Below are positions 1-11,089 of a DNA stretch of 64,000 bases, piece by piece. The position numbers were made by a program, and so were the translations under genes. Source of the DNA: Axinella damicornis (Eukaryota; Porifera; Demospongiae; Axinellida; Axinellidae). The stretch is taken from the NCBI GenBank assembly GCA_963931865.1, contig OZ007505.1:18005457-18069456 (forward strand), read 5' to 3'. The notes under the pieces are model-generated. The model was not told where the DNA came from. It made no database searches and saw only the letters and a program-made list of their open reading frames with translations. The first letter of the stretch is position 1; each line of letters opens with the position of its first letter.

Positions 1-730
1 AGATTACTAATGTGGAACACACTTACGCCTTTTAATGAAGGGTAGCGGTATTTCTTAGGCTTCTTGATCCCATTTCTGTGGTTCTTGAAGGCTATAGAGT
101 AGAAGATCAGAACTGCATAATCATCGAGTACATACATACATACCTACAGGTGTTGTTGAAGGGGCTACACAAACAATGAGTTTTTCTCAAATACAAGTTT
201 ATTGTTTATCTTCACAATTCTAGATCATTCTCCATGATATAGGAGAAGAGCAGGTAGCTGTTGGTGATGGCTAAGTAGAACGTCCTTGCCAAGGAGCGAC
301 CAGAGGTGAACTTTGAAGGCTAGAACAGCGGTTTTATCAAACAGCTACACTTTTCACGGGGTAAAGAATGTAATTACTATGCAGTAATTGGAAATGGACG
401 AATGTAATTCGCCTACCCGAAATCAAGACTGCTGAGCTCAGCACATACGGGAATTTTGCCAAGTGTCACCAGGCACACTTCCGTGTTTCGCGTGTGGGCC
501 TGGGAACAAGGCTAATCAATTGGCAGACTACTATGCTGAAGGTAGCCCCAATGCAGACTCGTTCCCAGGTCAGATTCTGAGTTCCATGTAGGGACGATAA
601 TATTAGCTATTAAGATGTGGTAACATCAATATATTAAGATTTTAACGTGTGTGTGTGTGCGTGTGAGTGACGGAAGTGGGACGTTCGTGGGGCGGGACTA
701 CACTGGTGACGCATGACCTTCGTACTTCAA
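1..730. other. intergenic, no gene seen
   Basis: I see no coding signal here. There is a short GT microsatellite near 647-665. Degenerate pieces of the dispersed CCTGGGAAC palindrome family occur near 497-515 and 560-575. Confidence 0.5.
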
Positions 731-814
731 TTATTTACTGAACCTCGAAATCTACGAAGAAATTAAAGTTCGAGAACATTGGGCATGGGCTGGAATCTTC
801 CAGAACAGGTGAGG

Positions 815-1115
815 CTACAAGCGGATGCAATCGGGAAGCAGCAGTCGAAGCGGACGCAATCGGGGAGCTGCAGTTGAAGCGGACGCAATCGAGGAGCAGC
901 AGTTGAATCGGACGCAATTGGGGAGGAGCAGCAGCCAAAGCGGATGCAATCGGGGAGCTGTTGAAATCGGGAACTGAGAGCAGCTGAAGCGGACGTAAGC
1001 AGCGAGCAGCAGCTGAAGCTGACGGAAACGGGGAACAGCAGTTTGAAGCGGATCGATGCAATCGGGGAGCAGCAGCCGAAGCGGACGCAATCACGGGGAG
1101 CAGCAGCTCTGCTGC
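815..1115. repeat. minisatellite of about 30 bp, AGCGGACGCAATCGGGGAGC type
   Basis: About ten degenerate head-to-tail copies of a unit built on GCGGACGCAATCGGGGAG followed by a CAGCAGTTGA-like piece. The repeat keeps several frames open on the minus strand, so the frames there are not genes. The distal end (CTGCACAGAGAGCTGTTCAG) recurs near 19320, which links it to a dispersed family. Confidence 0.8.
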
Positions 1116-1779
1116 ACAGAGAGCTGTTCAGCGCCGGAATAGTCGCGTAGGCGAACAAGGGGGAGCGAAGCGAGCGAAGCTACTTGTACATTTGAAGTTC
1201 ACAAGCTTCTGATACATTTAGACATGGTCTAGAGTAGCTTGCAGTGTAGGTTTGATAGCCACCCAATAAGTCTGAAGCCATGCACTCCGCCAGATGTCCA
1301 GGTATGTCACTGTGCAATGTGTGCATGACAAGTTTGCTATTCCTTCCTCCGTGTTAGTACTGCAAGCGACAAACACTGGGTGGATACGAGGGGTGGTCAC
1401 TCCAATAACCGCTGTCGATCACCCGTTAGGGTACGAGGCTAAATAAAGCCCACCACTTGGAAAAGTAGTTATGCTGGTTCCGCAATGCCAGTCTTGCCAC
1501 ACACAGCTATCTTGGTGTTTCAAGACTCCCCTCCAGCACACTTGCACTACCGACTATTCTACAAATGGTGGTTTAACTACTTACACTGATTGTGATTCGT
1601 GTGGTTCTTAGACTTGGCCATCCTTCAGAGTGTTAGACCCCTGTAGTTAGAAAGACACCATTTTACATCACAGACAAAGACTGTATACAACCTACACACG
1701 TAGGATTGCAGAGCAAGGAGGGGATATAACATGGACGTACCTTCACGTGTAGTACTTGTGCGAGAGAGAAATTACGTCA

Positions 1780-2133
1780 TTTAAGCTTCAAGTACGTACG
1801 TACGCGCCATGCGGTGGCTGCGCGGCGCCAGCCGGCCGATTGGCTAACCACAAACTGCATACCTCAATATGCATTACAAACCAGAAACCTACATAATGCT
1901 AATTAATCTAGCGCTGTGATTTGATTGGTCATCCAAAACTTTTGCGGTTTACTATAGTATTTTGGTGGGTTAATTACTTCCCACTGCTCTAAAGTAGCGA
2001 TTAGTAATCACTGGGTAAACTATTACGGCTTCCTCGGGGCAGCCTCAGTATAAAAGGAGAGTTGGTGGACTTGGCTGGAGTTTATTTCTGAACTTCCAAA
2101 TCTGAATATTTCTGAACTACAAGTCTGAACATA
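1780..2133 (+). promoter_or_regulatory. TATA/CCAAT promoter and 5' UTR of the phosphatase gene
   Basis: A clear TATA box (TATAAAAGG) lies at 2049-2057, 77 bp before the ATG. This would put transcription start near 2080. Two inverted CCAAT boxes (GATTGG) lie upstream, near 1838 and 1922, next to a GC-rich stretch (GCGCGGCGCCAGCCGGCC). The 5' UTR carries short direct repeats of TCTGAA. The layout fits a sharply regulated, inducible gene, which is typical of MAP-kinase phosphatases; inducibility itself is inference. Confidence 0.7.
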
Positions 2134-3225
2134 ATGGTGAAAATCGTCGATGCAGTATGGCTCTCAGACCGAGTCGCAACCATCAGCGACCGAGTACTAG
2201 TTCTTGATGCTCGCAGCCGTGACGAATTCAACTCCGGGTTCATCAGTGGTGCAGTGCATATATGCTGTACTGGAGTAATCCTCCGCCGATTGAAGAATGG
2301 CAGCTTGCGCATCGAGTCACTTCTGAACTGTGATGAAGACAAAGATAAATACGAAAGAGCTAAAATCTCCGAGAGTGTCAGCGTAATAGTTTGCGATAAC
2401 GATACACAGAGTATTGATCAGTTGTCCGCAGACTCGACTGCAGCTCTCTTGCTGAGGAAGATATCCAGAGAGTGCAAGTTCGTCGGGTTCTTAGCTGGCG
2501 GGTATTCTCAGTTCCAAAGAATATGCTCACATCATTGCGTGATGTCCACCAATGACAGTCTGCTAAAGAAGCGACCTAGCAGTCTCGTGTTGCAACTATC
2601 AACACTCTCGCTAACCGCCCAATCGCAAGAACTCTCAGCCACAGAAGAGAATTCGCCCAGTGGCGCAAAAGACCTGGCACCCTTCCCCATTTTACCACAT
2701 CTTTATTTGGGATGCAGAAAGATCGCTACCTGTCTAGACGGCTTGACAGAACACAGAATCACGAGAGTACTAAACGTTACGAATTCAGTACCCAACCAGT
2801 TCCAGCATCTGGAAGGGTTCGTATACAAGCAGATTGCAGTCGAGGACTCCCACGAGGTGGACATGTTGAAGCATCTCCCTGAAGCATTCAGCTTTATCGA
2901 GAATGCAAACCGAATGGGGGAGAAGGTACTTGTGCACTGCCATGCAGGCATGTCAAGATCAGTGACTGTTATCATCGCATACCTTATGAAATACTACGGA
3001 CATACTTTGGAGAGTGCCTATGAATTCATCAAGAAAGTCAAACCAAACATTTCACCGAACATCAGCTTCATGGGCCAGTTGCTGGAGTACGAATGTACCC
3101 TTCGGCCGAGCCCAGCTGATTCAGGAATTGGCAGTACTTTAACTAGCCCAGTAGATGGGCACTGTTTTCTGTCTGAAGTTTTACCTTCTGTCGATCTTAC
3201 AAGACCTTGTATATTAGCTGCATAA
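2134..3225 (+). CDS. MAP-kinase phosphatase-like dual-specificity phosphatase (rhodanese + DSP)
   Basis: 363 residues in one exon. Residues about 10-130 form a rhodanese/CH2-like domain containing RRLKNGSL at 51-58. That stretch sits where MKPs carry the basic kinase-interaction motif that docks ERK, p38 or JNK. Residues about 180-320 are the dual-specificity phosphatase domain. It ends in the active-site loop HCHAGMSRS (Cys269 nucleophile, Arg275 phosphate binding), with Asp238 in VEDS as likely general acid. The segment after it (KPNISPNISFMGQLLEYE) is the typical MKP helix region. By family knowledge the enzyme removes phosphate from the Thr and Tyr of the MAPK activation loop. The C-terminal tail holds Ser-Pro sites and DSGIGS (329-334), a match to the beta-TrCP degron. 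The ATG follows a TATA box by 77 bp. The absence of introns is unusual for vertebrate MKPs and may mean retroposition or intron loss. The exact MKP subgroup cannot be fixed by eye. Confidence 0.93.
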   Translation: MVKIVDAVWLSDRVATISDRVLVLDARSRDEFNSGFISGAVHICCTGVILRRLKNGSLRIESLLNCDEDKDKYERAKISESVSVIVCDNDTQSIDQLSADSTAALLLRKISRECKFVGFLAGGYSQFQRICSHHCVMSTNDSLLKKRPSSLVLQLSTLSLTAQSQELSATEENSPSGAKDLAPFPILPHLYLGCRKIATCLDGLTEHRITRVLNVTNSVPNQFQHLEGFVYKQIAVEDSHEVDMLKHLPEAFSFIENANRMGEKVLVHCHAGMSRSVTVIIAYLMKYYGHTLESAYEFIKKVKPNISPNISFMGQLLEYECTLRPSPADSGIGSTLTSPVDGHCFLSEVLPSVDLTRPCILAA

Positions 3226-4190
3226 TTTCTTTTTCTTTCGGTCTGATCAATCTGGCACCATTCGCTTTCTATGTTTCATGTACTTGTCTGTTGACGTGTC
3301 ACTGTTTGTAATAATTGTGTTCTTCAAACTTGCCACCACCAAATATCTCAGAAAAGAAAAAAAGATTTATCAAACCTTAATTGCTGTCAATTGTTTGAGT
3401 AATTTAGTAAACCTGCAAGGGGACATAGTTGCACGCACATAAGAGCTTCTAATAACGCTTCAAAGTGTAAACAATAAGCCCATTTGGGCCTAGAGTTGCA
3501 AAATGCACATCCTGCAGTTAGGGGCTATTGTAAGTTTTCTCATGCCTTTCAAGGGTATATATACATCTGCACATTGTATGAAGAATGCAAAACAAACTTG
3601 CAGGAGCTCCTAGCCAAGGCTTCAGAGCACACTATTTAGGATGTGTAAACTGCCTCTCACCATGCAGTGCTGATGAGGTTTGAGGTTTGGTGCAGGTCCT
3701 GATCACTTTGCATGTACACTGATAATGATTTAAGTATGCATAATCATAGCCTTGTCCATTGGAATGCATGGCTAGTATTTAACTAGTGGTATTCTGCAGA
3801 GTGATGTCTAAGTCCAGGTTAATCGAAGATTTATTTCATCACAGGATGTAACTTTTGCTTCATATTTCTGGCTATTGGGTCTGTGCATGGCTATCAATTG
3901 GGTCATGTGGTAATGTTAAGAACTCTCTACAGAGGGCTACGTATAGAGATCTAGATCTGGTTTGGGAATGGGTTAGGGTTGGGTAGAGGATAGGGTGAAA
4001 CATATTGAACCAGTGCACTTGTTTTGATGTATTTCCTGCCAATCAATATTATATAGCCACTTCCAAACAACCATCAGACACTTCCGAACTCTTCATCTCA
4101 TGCAGTTGATGGTACATTCAACAAACGCTGCTATGGATAGCCTCGTTACCAGGCCTTCTCACCCCAGCCCTTGATGGTACATTCAACAAA
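3226..4190. other. 3' flank of the phosphatase gene, no gene seen
   Basis: AT-rich flank without convincing coding frames or a canonical AATAAA signal. A 22-bp stretch starting TTGATGGTACATTC occurs twice (about 4107 and 4170), next to pieces of the palindromic element. Confidence 0.4.
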
Positions 4191-4194
4191 CGGA

Positions 4195-4283
4195 TAGCCT
4201 CGTTACCTCACCCCAGCCCTTGTTGCTTGCAGTACTGCATGCAAGCGACAAATCTTGAGGTGAGAAGGCTTGGAATGAGGCTA
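4195..4283. mobile_element. palindromic MITE, TAGCCTCGTT family
   Basis: Starts TAGCCTCGTTACC and ends as its imperfect reverse complement (GGAATGAGGCTA). The inner arms pair around GCTTGCAGTACTGCATGCAAGC. No coding capacity. A truncated neighbour lies at about 4138-4190. Confidence 0.65.
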
Positions 4284-4793
4284 GCTACAGACACAGAACG
4301 TACTACTATAGCACACAAGTAGCATCTTGTAAGGGAGTGTACACACCTATACATGGATCTCTATTATTGGATAAACATGCCAGTATTTTCCACACACGTT
4401 GACAGCCTAAACTTGAAACACTATCCTCATTGGCTGTGTTTGTTAGCCAGCAAGAGACGCAGCAATGCATCCGAACGTGACAACAGTAATATTCATCTCA
4501 TAGCATGTTGTAACACAATAGAGATCAGTTGCAAAAAGAGAAATGAATACCATTAGATAAGATCCAAGATACCCAAGCATGCCGATAAGCCTCTGAACAC
4601 AGACTGCCTCACACATATATTTCATAAACAGTACAAACACAGCACACACTGGAAACACAACACGTTTCGAAATAATAAACACAAGCCTTACAATGTGACA
4701 GTATAATCAGACGTTATAACCGTGTTTTCAAACATACAACACACACAAACGTAAAAAATATATTTCACAACGATTGAATGACGTCACAGATAA

Positions 4794-5469
4794 TCATGCT
4801 GGTACCGGTCCAAGCAGGTGTGACTCTTCTTCAAATTTAGCCGAATCTTCCAAAGTGTCACTTCCTAGTTCCACAAGTTTGGCACCAGTCTCTGTGCTTT
4901 CCTTTGAAAGGCCAAATGAAATATCTGTCTTCTCAGCGGTGTTGCCTTTCTTGAGCTCGGGCACTCTTGCTTCTGTAGACACATTCACACCGACACTTTG
5001 AGTCACAGCAATACCTGTGGATAACCGTTTTGTAGTTCCCTTCACAATTCGCCTTGATATACTCTTAGCCCTTTTAGTTTTTCTCGGTTCTTTACTGGCA
5101 GCCACTAGTGTTGTGGCGACTTCTTCAACCACCTCGCTAGCAGCAGTTCCATCACGTATCCCATCCTGGTTGGAGAATTCAGTTATGAGTTCTTCAATAT
5201 TAATAGACCACTTCTGTCTTTTGTCCCCTTCTTTCCCCTCCTTGACACTGAAAACAGGTTCAGACTCCAGTGCCAAAATTGCCTGTTCTTTCTCTTCTAT
5301 GAGCCTATGAACCTGTTCTGACTCTTGCACTGCACTCTCTTGTTTTTTGTCCTTCTCGTTCTCCTCTACAATGCTGAAGGCACCTTTGCGCTCCAGTTCA
5401 ACACTCTCCACTTCTTTGTCCATTTCCACTTCTACACTCATCCCTGTTGTGACTTGCTTGGAAGCCAAC
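4794..5469 (-). CDS. 3'-terminal exon of an unrecognised charged protein
   Basis: An open frame of about 225 codons ends in TGA at 4794-4796. It has no ATG at its 5' end; instead a splice acceptor (CTACCACAG) sits immediately before 5469, and an in-frame stop lies just upstream. I read it as a last exon. The product is very acidic and Lys/Glu-rich in the first half (EENEKDKKQE, IEEKEQAILALE), with coiled-coil-like spacing. A basic patch follows (RKTKRAKSISRRIVKG), which could be a nuclear localisation signal, and then a Ser/Thr/Glu-rich tail. No known domain is visible. An upstream exon at 5557-5657 is possible, but its phase does not match directly. Confidence 0.5.
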
Positions 5470-5556
5470 CTGTGGTAGCAAAGTTAAAATTCAATGAAGA
5501 CCACTAAAGCCTTCATGCCAGTTTAGTAACCATGGCAACCATCAGGGACAGTGAAC

Positions 5557-5657
5557 CTTGAATCCATGATTGATCTAGCCAATTCTGCAACAGACAATTA
5601 GCAGCATTGGCATCCATGACAAAACCGAGCAGTTTAATACAGTCTCTAAAATTATTC
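5557..5657 (-). CDS. possible internal exon, minus strand
   Basis: A good acceptor (TTGTTCCTGTCAG) is followed by an open stretch reading NNFRDCIKLLGFVMDANAAN and then LLQNWLDQSWIQ. It ends at a weak donor (CAAG/GTTCAC). It reads like helical protein and lies just upstream of the charged terminal exon. The two cannot be joined in phase with the splice sites I see, so the link is unproven. Confidence 0.25.
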
Positions 5658-6227
5658 CTGACAGGAACAAGTATGCACTGGTATATAGTATACACAAGTT
5701 CATGTGGAAAATGTGAATTTGCTCTAGTAATGTCCACAAATTTAGTGCAATATGTCTATAGCAATAATGTTATATAGTTATCTGTACTACCATTACTACT
5801 CTCAGAAGAGCCAGGGCAGCCGCAACTGCTCAGATCTCAAAATCAAGCTGCATAAGAATTTGCAATCGTAGTTGTAGTATTTCCTTCAGAATCAGATACT
5901 CAATTTGGCGACAGAGGAGCCACCAGCGCCTGGGGTATTAGGGCGACACAAGAGTACCACACCTTGAAACCTGACAACTGCCAGTTCTCTGAGGCGGGAT
6001 TAATTGCCGACTAGCGCTGGCTTATTTGCAAACAAATCTATTAAGGAGCCAGAGACGTACAGAAGACCACTTGGAATGCTGAGATGAAATGAAGGGAGGG
6101 GCAATCAACTCTTGCAAAATGTTTTAAGAAAGACGGTTAGCAGCCAAAGAATTGATGTTTGTACACAAACAAGTAACAACTACTCGTTAATGGTTCAGGT
6201 TTCCATTTCAGTGCAATCCTAACCTAG

Positions 6228-6360
6228 CCTCGTCCCCAGGCCGTTCCCACCTCCAGTCTTTGATCGCTTGCAATTGCAAACACAGAGGGGGGAAGGCCTA
6301 GCCTCGTACCCAGGCTCATTTCCTCTTACCGCGCGCGGGAGGGAAGAGCCTGGTAACATT
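6228..6360. mobile_element. fragments of the TAGCCTCGTTCCCAGGC family
   Basis: Two adjoining degenerate ends: TAGCCTCGTCCCCAGGCC followed by GTTCCCACCTCCAGTCTTTG, then TAGCCTCGTACCCAGGCT with a facing AGCCTGGTAAC. They lie just upstream of the candidate promoter at about 6400. Confidence 0.5.
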
Positions 6361-6394
6361 GGAGGGTTCAAACCGTTGACTTCCGGTGCCTGAA

Positions 6395-6484
6395 TTCCAC
6401 CAGCTCCAATCAGATTGCAGAACGAAAACACGTGCACATGTGACTATTTTGTTGGCGTATTTACCTTCGCTGCTGTGCTAACGC
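6395..6484 (+). promoter_or_regulatory. possible CCAAT/E-box promoter
   Basis: CTCCAATCAG (CCAAT box) is followed by a CACGTG E-box and CACATGTG within 40 bp, about 50-80 bp before the ATG at 6485. No TATA box is seen. The role is inferred from position only. Confidence 0.35.
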
Positions 6485-8451
6485 ATGAATCGTAGACTCA
6501 GAAATGAGCGTCAAGGACAAAGTACCCCCTCAAAGGTCAGTAAAAGGCAGATGACAGGTGTGCGAGAGGGCCACTGGTCTGAGCTCACTGTTCACTGCGG
6601 TTTGTTTGCGGACCAGCTCGCTCATCGTCTGTCACAGCTTACGGGATCGACGATTCGCAAGGTAAGTTGTCCGCTTTGCTTGTAAGAAGTGTCTCGTATC
6701 TCTGTGAAGCCGGGGATGCCTTGAGTAATATTTCGAATAGCGTGTGACTGATTTGTAACTCACGCGACATTTACCACAAAAGTAGGAGTGTCCTTCGTTA
6801 TCACATGAATGATGACACGTCGAAGTAAACGGCTCAACCCCACCAATGTTACCAGGCTCTTTCCTCTGCGAGAAAGAGCCTGGGTACGAGGCTAGGGAAG
6901 GCCTGGGAGATCGCTGATGTCAGGTAGAAACATCGAGGCGATGACTGATGAAGAATCTAGAAGCCCTGTCTTGAAATGTTCGTCCAACTGGAGGCCAGAG
7001 AATTCACAAGGCAGCATCAATACCGTTCATTGTTCATGACGCCATGGACAGGTCGACATAAAAGAGAATTACTACAAGCGATCAAAGATGACCGGAGATG
7101 GAAACGGCTGGAAAAGAGGCTAACATTAGCCTACCGCAAAGACTCCTTAATAATTGTGAATTGCAAGACAGTTTTATGCATGCATACGTTGCACTATGCG
7201 TTATGCATTATGTCAAGCACGTCCAATAATTAAATGTGCAATTTGCTTTAAAAACCCAGAAACGAATGTATGCAATCAAAACCAGTGCTAGAATAAGTTG
7301 TGCAATGGGGTAATCAACGTCCACTAGGTACTTTACTACAGACCTAATTATCATTACACACACTGAGGTATGTCTCATGCAAATGGGCAATGGACACTTG
7401 GGCAGGAAGCAGGTTGTAGAGCAGCTGATAATTGTTACTCTAGCGGTTGTATTGATCCAGCCTTATCTCTGTGCGGTTTGTAGCCGGCTGTCCCTGTTGG
7501 GGAGGTCACATGCCACATTTGAGCAGATTTGAGCTATCTAATTTCCAGGTTGAGCAATCCTGTCCTGTGGGTACAAGTTGTAGTTGATTAACAAATTTAC
7601 TATCACAAGTAGGTTCAAAGGTTAGGAGAAACACTACTTGACAGTGTAAAGGTGATAAACAACTACAGTTTGATTAATTAACACTCTAAGCCAGTTTGAT
7701 ATTACCTTACAGGAGTAAAGTGATACACAATGTGATACCATATCAGTGGGAATCAAGATACCCACAAGCACTAACCTGTTAATCATTACAACTGGCATTT
7801 CAATGAAGTTGTTTATTAAGTTTACACTGTGAAGTACTTCATTCATAACCTTTGAACCCACTTTCAATATTTGTAATCATGATACAACTACAACTTGTAC
7901 TGGCAGGACAGGATTGCTCAGGTATGAAAATTACTAGTCTGCATTACGGAACACAGACATCTCATTAAACACTTGAACAAGCACCGTGGATCATAATGGC
8001 CGATTGTCGGCCTTGTTCCATACTCTCTTCCTCACTCCCGTCTCTAGCATACCAAGAACTGGGAACATAAACCTATTCAAAAGCTGCCCATTTTAAAATC
8101 CCAGAAGGAAGCTTCAAAGGTGGGAAGGAGGGGTGGGCGGAGGGAGATTTAGCGGGCAACGCTAAGTGTTTTCACCTGCTGGGTTGCAACGCAGGCAAAC
8201 ATCCTATGTTATGGCTTGTAACCAACTTGGTCTCAAGATGAGTGAGGTTGCAGATCAGTGGTACCTTATCACACATCAACGCTGACATCACCAGCCGTCC
8301 AACGATGTATTCATGGTCTGGGCATACTACCCAGACATACCAGCAGCGGCCACACCAACCAATCCGATTACAGATTTGGGCACTATGTAATCAATTAAGG
8401 CAAGTGGTGCTGAGCAACGCCACCCAAATTAAGTTAGCGCGTCATGAATAG
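6485..8451 (+). CDS. possible three-exon gene, unrecognised basic protein
   Basis: Exon 1 at 6485-6661 starts with ATG, encodes 59 residues and ends at a consensus donor (CGCAAG/GTAAGTTG). Exon 2 at 8048-8119 follows a strong pyrimidine tract (CCTCACTCCCGTCTCTAG) and ends CAAAG/GTGGGAAG. Exon 3 at 8254-8451 follows GAGGTTGCAG and runs to TAG. All junctions are phase 0, giving about 148 residues, rich in Arg, Lys and Gln with no recognised domain. An alternative third exon after the acceptor near 8192 would stop after eight codons. Intron 1 (1.4 kb) contains dispersed repeats. Exon 1 with its donor is the most convincing part. Confidence 0.4.
6850..6894. mobile_element. short palindrome of the CCTGGGTACGAGGCTA family
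   Basis: TACCAGGCTCTTTCCTC faces GAGAAAGAGCCTGGGTA with a very short loop, followed by CGAGGCTA. It is a mini-hairpin version of the dispersed family. Confidence 0.55.
6915..7075. repeat. dispersed repeat, copy 1 (partner at 58345-58505)
   Basis: The stretch from GATGTCAGGTAGA through GAGGCCAGAG and TTCATTGTTCA to GGACAGGTC aligns by eye over about 150 bp with 58345-58505, with scattered substitutions. In both places it sits next to ends of the CCTGGGAACG palindrome family. It is probably the interior of a longer non-autonomous element. Confidence 0.6.
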
Positions 8452-10300
8452 CACAGTTTATCTGCACTACGTGAATATCATTATCCCCAAACTATTATGC
8501 CATAGGGTAAACCCTTATTTGGTTCAGCAGTCAACAAAGGATGTTCCTCTTGAGGATCACCGGAGGTCGCTACAACAATGGGATGAATTCCTGGACAAAT
8601 AGAGCAGTGATGTTTCCTTGCAAAACTCACAGGCACAAGTAAGGAAATCAGATGTTGAGTCGATGGGATACTTGGGACGTCTCTAAAACGCTACAAGCTT
8701 TGCATATTTGCTGTAGCATACACATCGTGATGAAGGCGACATGCACAGAGAGTACATACAGGGCCACTGGATTCCCTACCAACACTTTGGCTGTGTGGAA
8801 AATGTTTGATCTTTTGATGCTCAGAAATATTTGATCTAGAAATCGTAGTGCGCAGCTAGGCTACCTGTAGCTACAAGCTCGTAACTTACATTGTGCTTAC
8901 CCAATGGCAGTACAATAGTAAGCACACTCATCCAGACTGCAGAATACACATATTATCATAACGACTGTAGTTAGAGTACGCAGCAAGACTCAATATGTCA
9001 GCATGTGTATAACTGATAATACGCTGTGTACGTATATAAAGTATATACATATGTACACATACCCATGTAAGGATTGGAATAGGTGTTCAAAGCTCCTAAA
9101 AATGTTTTTCCACTTGATGAACTTACTGAGAAGTCACAAATACTCCACCAGACTTTGTTCTACAGCTAGCCTCTGACTACCGAGTCCAACGTCATAGCTA
9201 CGGTACCCGGTTACCATGGCAGAAAAGCAGGTGGCCAACGGTGTTTGAGTCTCCTGGTTAGAAATCTTAGTGATGGGCCAGTGATCTCAGCTTGGAGATC
9301 CTTGTACGTTTGGCAGCCAGAGAAACCCGTTTCCATGTGGCTTCCGTTAGTTGACATTGTTGGTATAAGTATGAGCACTTTTTTAGTTTCTTTTAATAAG
9401 CATCATTCAATTAGGGCTTGACAGCACTTTTGCGCCAATATACAAACTGGCCACTCGGACTCCACCACAGCGATACTGCCATCGGCCACCAACTTCCCAT
9501 GTGAAACAGAAACACAAATCCCATCATTACATCACCAGACCGAGATACTAATCATATAAATCTCCCTCCCAGCTCTTACAACCTGACGTAGCTGATGTGC
9601 CTTAATACCTAAGATCCTCTCTCTAGACAAACTCTTCCAAATCCTCTTGGCTATAATTATGCGTACCAAAATACCCAAACTGCTATGGGATCATGGAGTA
9701 CCACGAAGCTTTACTTCCTAAAATGCTTCAGCATCACCTCAACACACACTAGGAACTCTCACCATAACACACAGCTGCTTCCGTAAACACTGGCAACTTC
9801 TAGGGCACTAGTTTTCATCAGGAATCCCAATCAAACTCCAAACGGGTTCTATTGTGTTCAGTGTTATTCCATTGAGCCACCAACAAAATTGGGACAGGGT
9901 TTCCTAGGGTTTCAGAGGAACAACTTGACCATCTTTCTACTGCTGATTAATTTGATCTGAATTTGTGGCATCGCAAACATTTGCACTGCCCTAACCAGCA
10001 ATGTAAAACAAATTCGATAATTAGAACGTAATTTAGTTTCTTTGAATGTATATCCCCGTTACCCAGACAGCAGCATACACTCAAGCAAACGTTTCAAAGT
10101 GGTGCGTAGGTAACGGGATACATGAATGGTGATTTTCCACCACAGAATGAGTCGTCATAATTATAGTAACGCCATTGTTGATGGAGAAACAGCTGGCAGC
10201 ACAAGTCTTGTTCCCAGGCTTCCACCTCCAGTTTCTGTTGCTTGCAGCGGGGAGCGGAGGCCTTGGAACAAAGGTTGAGGCAGCATACATTCCTTCTTGA
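8452..10300. other. intergenic, no supported gene
   Basis: I see only short, unsupported frames and no splice-bounded exon here. A fragment of the palindrome family (CTTGTTCCCAGGCTTCC) lies near 10206. Confidence 0.4.
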
Positions 10301-10310
10301 ACCTTCTGTA

Positions 10311-10505
10311 TACTGTAGTTGTGGTTAATTTGCGGTGGGGAAATTTTTTCGGTATTCGCAGATGAAGTAAGACCGCGAATATTAATATTAGGCATAACAG
10401 TTAATGTCAAAAATTTCCCTCCGCGAAATATTTGTGTATCACTTTTAGTGGCTAGACCGTGAAATTATTGCCACGCGAAATAATCGGCAACTAAGGTAGT
10501 TGCCA
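10311..10505. mobile_element. degenerate CCGCGAAAT-type repeat
   Basis: Repeated CCGCGAAT / CCGCGAAATA / CACGCGAAATAA motifs in both orientations in AT-rich DNA, with TTGCGG near the left side. They resemble old non-autonomous DNA transposon remnants. The boundaries are uncertain. Confidence 0.35.
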
Positions 10506-10587
10506 GAGAATTAGCATGGCTACTTGTGCAACTTGTGGAAGCGTAACTCGGCCCAACTACACTCAGTTGTGCTGTGTGCAGCTTCGC

Positions 10588-10672
10588 TGTCCACTTTGGT
10601 TCACCCACTGTCGTTCACCCACTGTCGTTCACCCACTTTGGTTCACCCACTGTCGTTCACCCACTGCAGGCA
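10588..10672. repeat. 14-bp tandem repeat, TTCACCCACTGTCG
   Basis: Six head-to-tail copies of a 14-bp unit that alternates between TTCACCCACTGTCG and TTCACCCACTTTGG. 14 is not a multiple of 3, so it is open in several frames without being coding. Confidence 0.8.
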
Positions 10673-11089
10673 CATTACAACTCACTCCGCCTGGAGTGGC
10701 ACAGGTGGTCACTAGCACTGCACAACCATCCCTTAGTAAACACCATCTCCTTATCAGTCACAACATCATATTGCGTACTCATTGTTATGGTAGCAAATAT
10801 ATAAATATACTCTGTACAGAATGTGCTTAGCTTGTGGATTACGATGAAATGATGTATACAAAGGCCTGCTTGTACTTGGTCTGAACTCTCAATGGTTAAG
10901 TACAGACCCACATATGATCACCAGTCACAGTGCAGAGTGAGCTCAAAGCGAAAACGTATTCACCATCGCAGGTCATATTTATTGCAGGACATGAATAGTT
11001 AAACATGGTGATGTAATATTCATTTTTTAAAAATTTAGTATACAGATGTTCAATGGAATACGTATCTCCTAGCAACATGAATATCATTA

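Noticed and set aside
735..1158. Frames rich in Pro/Ser/Ala/Cys on the minus strand
   Set aside because: These are minisatellite readings; three frames are open in the same DNA.
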